This document shows positions 9,301 through 13,204 of a stretch of DNA of 13,204 bases, in pieces. The notes beneath the pieces were generated by a model, which was given only the letters and a program-made list of their open reading frames with translations, was not told the DNA's origin and did no database searches. The stretch is from JANLUX01 sp031409815 (GTDB lineage Bacteria; Bacteroidota; Bacteroidia; AKYH767-A; OLB10): positions 1 through 13,204 of the forward strand of contig JANNXV010000294.1 in assembly GCA_031409815.1 (NCBI GenBank). Direction: 5' to 3'. Position 1 is the first letter of the stretch, and each line of letters begins with the position of its first letter. The translations under genes and the position numbers were made by a program.

Positions 9301-12300
9301 CCTCCTGCTAATGTTAAATCAATCCAGCCTGTGCTATCGCCAAAGCATAATTGATTCGATGTAGTATTTGTTCCCAATAAAGAAGCAATAGGCTCATTTA
9401 AAGTAAACATATTCTCAGTAGTACATCCATTTGCGTCCGTTATGGAAACACTGTAAGTTCCATTGGTTAAACCGTTCAAATCTTCATTGCCCGATCCATT
9501 GCTCCACAAATAGGTATACGGTGATGATCCGCCATTCACTGATAAATCGATACTTCCGGTTGCATCGCCATGGCAATTAATCTGCTGAATAGTTGATGCA
9601 CTTGTTAAGATAGGGGCAGAATAAATCAATGTATAAGCATTTGAAGTGGTGCATCCGTTAGCATCAGTAATTGTTGTGGTATAGTTCCCGACATCGATAT
9701 TGTTGAGATCTTCTTCAAGGTTGCCGGTATTCCATAAATATGAATAAGGTGTTGTTCCTCCTTGAACAGTTACATTAATACTTCCATTCACTTGATCGTG
9801 ACAAGGCAAATTGGATGTTGTTGCCGACATTGAAAGAGGAGCAACTGGTTGCTGTAAATTAAGAGATAGTATTGCACTACAGCTATTAGCATCAGTAACA
9901 ACAACTGTATAGTCGCCTGCAGGCACATTTGATAAATCTTCGGTATTGCTGCCATTACTCCAATTATAAGTGTAGTTTGGTGTGCCTCCGGAAGTTTGCA
10001 AATCAATTTGACCACTGTTGTTTCCAAAACACAAAATATTGATAAGCGAATTAGTGCTAAGTTGTAGTGGAGCACTAGGCTCAGTTAAAAACAATGTGTT
10101 TATCAATGCACATCCATTTGCATCGGTTACTGTAACAGTATATGAGCCTGCCGATAAATTGTTTAGATCTGCAACTGTAACACCATTGCTCCATTGATAA
10201 GAATAAGGTGGGGTTCCTGCACTTGCTGTAATATCTATTTCTCCTGTTGCATCTCCAAAACATTTTACATTCACAACTGAATTGTTAACCGACAAAGCTC
10301 CTGCTGGTTGCGTAACTGTTGCGGCTGTGCTTATAGAACAACCATTTTTGTCGGTTGCCGTAACTGTGTATGTTGCTGCTGAAAGGTTAGTGATGTTCTG
10401 TTGTGATGAGCCATTGCTCCATTGATAAGTATAAGGAATTGTTCCTCCGCTAACGTTAATATTAACTCCACCTACTGCATTACCAATGCAATTAATATCA
10501 GTATGAGTTGATGATATACTTAAAGTAACTAAAGGTTCTGTAATGGTTACGCTTGCACTTGTAGTACAGGAATTGAGATCTGTTATTGTAACGGTATAAT
10601 TTCCGGCAACTAGTCCGTTAAGGTTTTGAGTCGTTGAACCATTACTCCATAAATAAGTATATGCAGGTGTTCCACCAATTACATTTAATGTTGTTGCACC
10701 ATCGTTGCCACTTTTGCAATTAACATTGTCACCAACAACCGTTGCAGCAAGTGATGCACCTGGTTGATTAATTATTCCATTAACCGAGGTTGAACATAAG
10801 TTAGCGTCCTTTATTGTTACCGTATAAGTATTGGCAACCAAATTGCTCAGGTTTTGTGTTGTTGAACCATTGCTCCAATTATAAGAGTAAGGTGTTGTGC
10901 CTCCATTTACGTTTAAATTTATACTGCCTGTTAAATTTCCAAAACAATTGACATTGTTCTGACTTGAAATAGTTGCATTTAATTTTTCTGATGGTTGCGA
11001 AATAGCAATTGTTGAAATTGCACTACAATTGTTTGCATCAGTTACAGTAACAGTATATACTCCTGAGGTTAAACCTGAAATATTTGGTGATCCATTGCCA
11101 TTGCTCCATATATAATTGTAAGGACTAGTACCTCCTATAACAGAAATATTAATTGCACCTGTTGCATCATCAAAACATTTTACATCTGTTTTTGTTGAAC
11201 TTATTTTTATTTCCTCTGAAGGTTGAGAAAGTGTGACTGATGTTGATGCAGTACAGCTGTTTGCGTCAGTAACTGTAACAGAATAATTGCCTGCTGCCAA
11301 AGAATTATTATTCTGAGTAGTTGTTCCATTGCTCCACATAAAGCTGTAGGCAGCAGTACCACCATTAACATTCAATCCTATTAAACCAGTTAGGTCACCA
11401 AAACAACGTATATCAGTTTTTGTTGTACTTAAGTTAATGGGCGCACTTGGTTGAGAAATGTTTGCAGTTGCAGTAGCTGTACAATTATTCGCATCAGTAA
11501 TTGTAACGGCATAGCTTCCTGATGCTAGACCTGAAATGTTTTGAGTATTGGCTCCATTGCTCCATGCATAGTTATACGCTGATGTTCCTCCGCTTACATT
11601 CAGATTTACTGAACCAGTATTGTTACCAAAACATTTAACTTCTGTTTGACTTGAAATAGAAGCTGCTAATCCCGCAGCAGGTTGAGTCAAATTTGTTGTT
11701 GTTGAAGTTGTACAATTATTTGCATCTGTAATGGTAACTGTATAGTTTCCTGAAACCAATCCGGAAATATTTTGTGTATTCGCTCCATTGCTCCACGCAT
11801 AACTATATGCTGATGTTCCTCCACTTACATTGACATTAACTGAACCCGTATTATTTGCAAAACATTTAACATTTGTTTGGCTCGCTATTGTTGCATTTAG
11901 TGTGGCTGAAGGTTGTGTGATAATAGTTGATAAAACTGTTGTACAATTATTGGCATCAGTTACTGTGCACGAATAAGTTCCTGCAATAAGATTATTGTTT
12001 GTGGAAGTTGTTACACCGTTACTCCATGAGTAAGCATAAGGGCTAGTTCCTCCAGTGGAGGTAGTTATTGCAACACCTGTATTGTTTCCAAAACATTTAA
12101 CATTGGTTTGGCTTGAAATATTTGCGCTTAATGTTGCAAATGGTTGAGAAATATTTGCTGTTGATATTGTTGTACAATTATTTGCATCTGTAACGATGCA
12201 GGTATAAGTTCCTGCAACAAGATTATTGTTTAACGATGCACTCACTCCATTGCTCCACGCATAACCATAAGGAGACGAACCGCCTGCGGGTATCACAGTT

Positions 12301-13204
12301 GCACTTCCGTTATTATTTCCAAAACAATCAACGTTTGTTTGACTTGAAATGCCCGCACTTAAAGCAGCAATAGGTTGAGTGATGGTTGCAGATGCAGTGG
12401 TAGAACAATTATTTGCATCGGTAATTGTTGCAGTATAAATGCCTGAACCCAATCCTGATATATTTTGTGTATTTGCTCCATTGCTCCATGCATAAGTATA
12501 AGCAGAGGTACCACCAATAACATTCAGATTTATTAAGCCAGTATTGTTGCCAAAACATTTAACATTAGTTTGACTTGAAACAGAAGCGGCTAAATTTGCT
12601 GTTGGTTGTGTGATGGCAGCAGATGCTGTGGTAGAACAATTATTGGCATCGGTAATTGTAACAGTATAGTTTCCTGAAGCTAATCCGGAAATATTTTGTG
12701 TGTTGGCTCCATTGCTCCATGCATAAGTATAAGCAAAGGTTCCACCACTAACATTCAAATTAATTGCTCCTGTATTGTTTCCAAAGCATTTAACATTGGT
12801 TTGACCTGAAACGGAAGCGGTTAAACTTGCTGATGGTTGTGTGATGGCTGCAGAGGCTGTGGTTGTACAATTATTTGCATCTGTAATTGTTGCAGTATAA
12901 GTTCCTGACACCAACCCCGAAATATTTTGTGTGTTAGCTCCATTACTCCAGGTATAAGTATAAGCAGATGTTCCTCCACTCGCACTCAGATTAATTGTTC
13001 CGGTACTATTGCCAAAACAATTAACATTTATTTGGCTTGAAATACTTGAGCTCAAACTTGCTGCCGGTTGTGTAATACTAGTTGTTGTAATTGTAGTACA
13101 ACTATTTGCATCTGTAATTGTAACAGTATAGTTTCCTGAAGCTAATCCGGAAATATTTTGTGTGTTGGCTCCATTGCTCCATGCATAAGTATAAACAGAA
13201 GTTC
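6360..13204 (-). CDS. Giant SprB-repeat surface adhesin with type B T9SS sorting domain (5' end beyond right edge)
   Basis: The open frame enters from the right edge and ends at TAG (6362-6360), giving 2280 visible codons; no start or signal peptide is in view. The first methionine (13055) is internal to a repeat and is not a start. The visible part has one partial and 26 complete units of about 76 residues with the SprB-repeat pattern: a Cys near position 5, SGGT, a WSNG core, YTVTITDANNC with a Cys near position 55, and a TQP linker. Two Ig/PKD-like domains follow (bases 7088-6876 and 6875-6633). A gliding-type C-terminal domain ends the protein. It should be a secreted, surface-exposed, filament-like adhesin exported by the T9SS and comparable in build to SprB, the mobile gliding adhesin. 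Because SprB repeats are shared by many Bacteroidota surface proteins, orthology to SprB itself is not claimed. It is the first visible gene of a unit with the PorP/SprF and PorE-like genes; its promoter is outside. Confidence 0.94.
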   Translation of the reverse strand, partial: TSVYTYAWSNGANTQNISGLASGNYTVTITDANSCTTITTTSITQPAASLSSSISSQINVNCFGNSTGTINLSASGGTSAYTYTWSNGANTQNISGLVSGTYTATITDANNCTTTASAAITQPSASLTASVSGQTNVKCFGNNTGAINLNVSGGTFAYTYAWSNGANTQNISGLASGNYTVTITDANNCSTTASAAITQPTANLAASVSSQTNVKCFGNNTGLINLNVIGGTSAYTYAWSNGANTQNISGLGSGIYTATITDANNCSTTASATITQPIAALSAGISSQTNVDCFGNNNGSATVIPAGGSSPYGYAWSNGVSASLNNNLVAGTYTCIVTDANNCTTISTANISQPFATLSANISSQTNVKCFGNNTGVAITTSTGGTSPYAYSWSNGVTTSTNNNLIAGTYSCTVTDANNCTTVLSTIITQPSATLNATIASQTNVKCFANNTGSVNVNVSGGTSAYSYAWSNGANTQNISGLVSGNYTVTITDANNCTTSTTTNLTQPAAGLAASISSQTEVKCFGNNTGSVNLNVSGGTSAYNYAWSNGANTQNISGLASGSYAVTITDANNCTATATANISQPSAPINLSTTKTDIRCFGDLTGLIGLNVNGGTAAYSFMWSNGTTTQNNNSLAAGNYSVTVTDANSCTASTSVTLSQPSEEIKISSTKTDVKCFDDATGAINISVIGGTSPYNYIWSNGNGSPNISGLTSGVYTVTVTDANNCSAISTIAISQPSEKLNATISSQNNVNCFGNLTGSINLNVNGGTTPYSYNWSNGSTTQNLSNLVANTYTVTIKDANLCSTSVNGIINQPGASLAATVVGDNVNCKSGNDGATTLNVIGGTPAYTYLWSNGSTTQNLNGLVAGNYTVTITDLNSCTTSASVTITEPLVTLSISSTHTDINCIGNAVGGVNINVSGGTIPYTYQWSNGSSQQNITNLSAATYTVTATDKNGCSISTAATVTQPAGALSVNNSVVNVKCFGDATGEIDITASAGTPPYSYQWSNGVTVADLNNLSAGSYTVTVTDANGCALINTLFLTEPSAPLQLSTNSLINILCFGNNSGQIDLQTSGGTPNYTYNWSNGSNTEDLSNVPAGDYTVVVTDANSCSAILSLNLQQPVAPLSMSATTSNLPCHDQVNGSINVTVQGGTTPYSYLWNTGNLEEDLNNIDVGNYTTTITDANGCTTSNAYTLIYSAPILTSASTIQQINCHGDATGSIDLSVNGGSSPYTYLWSNGSGNEDLNGLTNGTYSVSITDANGCTTENMFTLNEPIASLLGTNTTSNQLCFGDSTGWIDLTLAGGTFPYSIQWNTGSTSEDVNDLPAGTYNVTVTDANGCAWNNSIAITGPVAALNASFTTNDLMCNGDNTGSIVPTINGGTNPYNVTWNNSINSIGLNNLSAGSYSVMILDANNCPFAQTVIISEPTTLSSSIAQQINIDCFSNSIGSIQLSTSGGTAPYVYQWSNGNTTANVQNLTAGNYSYTITDAHNCITNGNATITQPSNYLAVTNSVSTINCHGDATGAIDLSVSGGTPGYNFNWSNGATTEDIQMLTNGTYTVTVTDNNGCIYSNSFMVNQPNASLVVAASSTTNVGCFGMQTGAIGLSTNGGTAPYSYAWSNGLQTDSIHSLVAGTYSVLITDINGCTTSGTWILQEPSATLTSTINSNPVLCFGNASGSINVTTYGGTAPYTYQWNSGAITEDLNNISAGTYSLTITDAHQCSTTLTATINQPNSLLTNTLIVNDVFCFGNSSGSIQTQLNGGTAPYSFQWSNGQTSSSISNVVSGTYIVTITDANGCTTIDSASVSQPTALLQATVTSQNIGCFGTNSGVIILTTSGGMGGYSYLWSNGSTTQNLTNVAAGTYSVVVNDNNGCTASASAIINEPTASLNVQVSTNNVTCSGAHNGTIMLNITGGTPGYIIQWSNGSTSTSLSNLNGGSYTATITDANGCIQTITKTITEPANVLQASPNTTNSNCILGQAGSVLMNIAGGTAPYSFNWSNGSSAQNLTNIYAGTYSVTITDANGCTFQKTVTINDASVVTFNAINGATICVGNTATLSAPSLPNIQYQWNFNGVPINGATNNTFITPAAGTYTLTGTAPCGTYTSQPIEIITRSLEGVSISNNFIICPGEKVQLQAGGGNDYTWTPQQGLSDPNISSPMASPTITTNYTVTVRDGYGCSATASVQVAVMCDTLDVPNGFSPNDDGTNDHFVIDGISRYPGNILFIYNRWGNLVYKKTDYDNMWDGRSNVSGVYMSRDLPNGTYFFILDLNNNTKPINSYLVLRR
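6363..6632 (-). other. Type B T9SS C-terminal sorting domain (gliding motility-associated CTD)
   Basis: The last 90 residues of the adhesin carry the full pattern of this domain. It opens with VPNGFSPNDDGTNDHFVI, continues with IFNRWGNLVY-like IYNRWGNLVYKK, then WDGRSN, LPNGTYFFILDL, and ends SYLVLRR. In the family this domain targets the protein through the T9SS. Unlike type A domains, type B ones usually depend on a PorP/SprF-type partner, which is encoded 57 bases downstream. Confidence 0.93.
11877..12338 (-). repeat. Variant repeat pair (units 4 and 5) with a third cysteine
   Basis: These two adjacent 77-residue units differ from the flanking ones. They have WSNGV followed by an NNNL stretch in place of the TQNISGL core, and YTC/YSC at unit position 47, where other units have a non-cysteine residue. 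Each therefore has three cysteines instead of two. Flanking units 3 and 6 are of the common type, so this looks like a distinct two-unit module inside the homogenised block. Confidence 0.85.
12652..12732 (-). repeat. 81-base perfect direct repeat, copy 1
   Basis: This stretch is identical base for base to 13114-13194, 462 bases away, which is exactly two repeat units. It encodes the core from WSNGANTQNISGL to VTIT. The base before each copy and the base after it differ, so the identity ends there. Confidence 0.95.
13114..13194 (-). repeat. 81-base perfect direct repeat, copy 2
   Basis: Partner of 12652-12732; it lies in the partial unit at the right edge, which indicates that the recently duplicated zone continues beyond the window. 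Confidence 0.95.

Larger units (their letters stand above)
7089..13202 (-). repeat. Tandem array of SprB-type repeats (26 full units and 1 partial)
   Basis: Units were delimited by eye from the first Cys motif (NVKCFG type). Units 1-6 from the right are exactly 77 codons (231 bases); later ones range from 75 to 77. Unit 1 begins at 13031, unit 7 at 11645, unit 15 at 9815, and the last ends at 7089. Every full unit keeps two cysteines about 50 residues apart, suggesting one disulphide per unit (inference). The array runs past the right edge, so the total copy number is unknown. Similarity falls from right (N-terminal side) to left. The second cysteine sits mostly in DANNC on the right and mostly in DANGC on the left. 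Confidence 0.93.
11646..13202 (-). repeat. Recently homogenised part of the repeat array (units 0-6)
   Basis: Units 0, 1, 2, 3 and 6 share the core WSNGANTQNISGL and nearly the same codons, and unit 7 just to the left (11418-11645) shares it too. The 231-base period is exact throughout this block. Units further left keep the protein pattern but differ widely in codons. Recent duplication or gene conversion on the N-terminal side is the simplest reading. Confidence 0.85.

Noticed and set aside
9788..10263. Two short minus-strand frames inside the repeat array
   Set aside because: They are out-of-frame readings of the SprB-type repeats; the array's own frame is continuous through here with intact motifs.
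13032..13055. ATG at 13055 as the start of the giant protein
   Set aside because: The same frame continues upstream to the window edge with another repeat unit (WSNGANTQNISGL), so the true start is outside.
7089..13204. CRISPR-like or non-coding repeat array
   Set aside because: The 225-231-base period is in a single open frame with a conserved protein pattern and no unique spacers, so it is a coding repeat.

Overview
The window is an AT-rich stretch from a member of the Bacteroidota (Cytophagales/Flavobacteriales/Chitinophagales type) that carries a type IX secretion system (T9SS) and probably glides. The evidence is a recognisable SprA translocon gene, a PorP/SprF-family protein, a PorE-like TPR/beta-propeller/OmpA protein and a giant SprB-repeat surface protein with a gliding-type (type B) C-terminal sorting domain. 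Every real gene lies on the minus strand, so transcription runs from right to left.

Layout in transcription order. 13204-6360 holds the 3' 2280 codons of a giant surface protein whose 5' end lies beyond the right edge. It has 26 full SprB-type units and one partial unit, two Ig/PKD-like domains, and a type B sorting domain. 57 bases later (6302-5349) comes a PorP/SprF-family outer-membrane protein, and 21 bases after that (5327-3162) a 721-residue PorE-like protein. A strong intrinsic terminator at 3137-3106 closes this three-gene unit. After a 175-base gap come ruvA (2986-2402) and, 116 bases further on, sprA, which runs off the left edge with about 761 codons visible. The sprA start is probably TTG at 2285. 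No gene-free stretch exceeds 300 bases and no RNA gene, IS element or CRISPR array was seen.

How the parts work together. SprA is the large outer-membrane pore through which T9SS substrates leave the periplasm. The giant protein is a type B T9SS substrate. Its PorP/SprF partner is expected to be needed for its export or surface attachment, and the PorE-like protein could tie the complex to peptidoglycan through its OmpA domain. The window therefore places a dedicated substrate/partner/anchor cassette directly beside the translocon gene.

The most notable structure is the repeat array. Units near the right edge are nearly identical in DNA, including an 81-base perfect match two units apart, while units toward the C-terminus are strongly diverged. 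Two adjacent units form a variant class with a third cysteine. No wholly new system is evident: every gene belongs to a known family.
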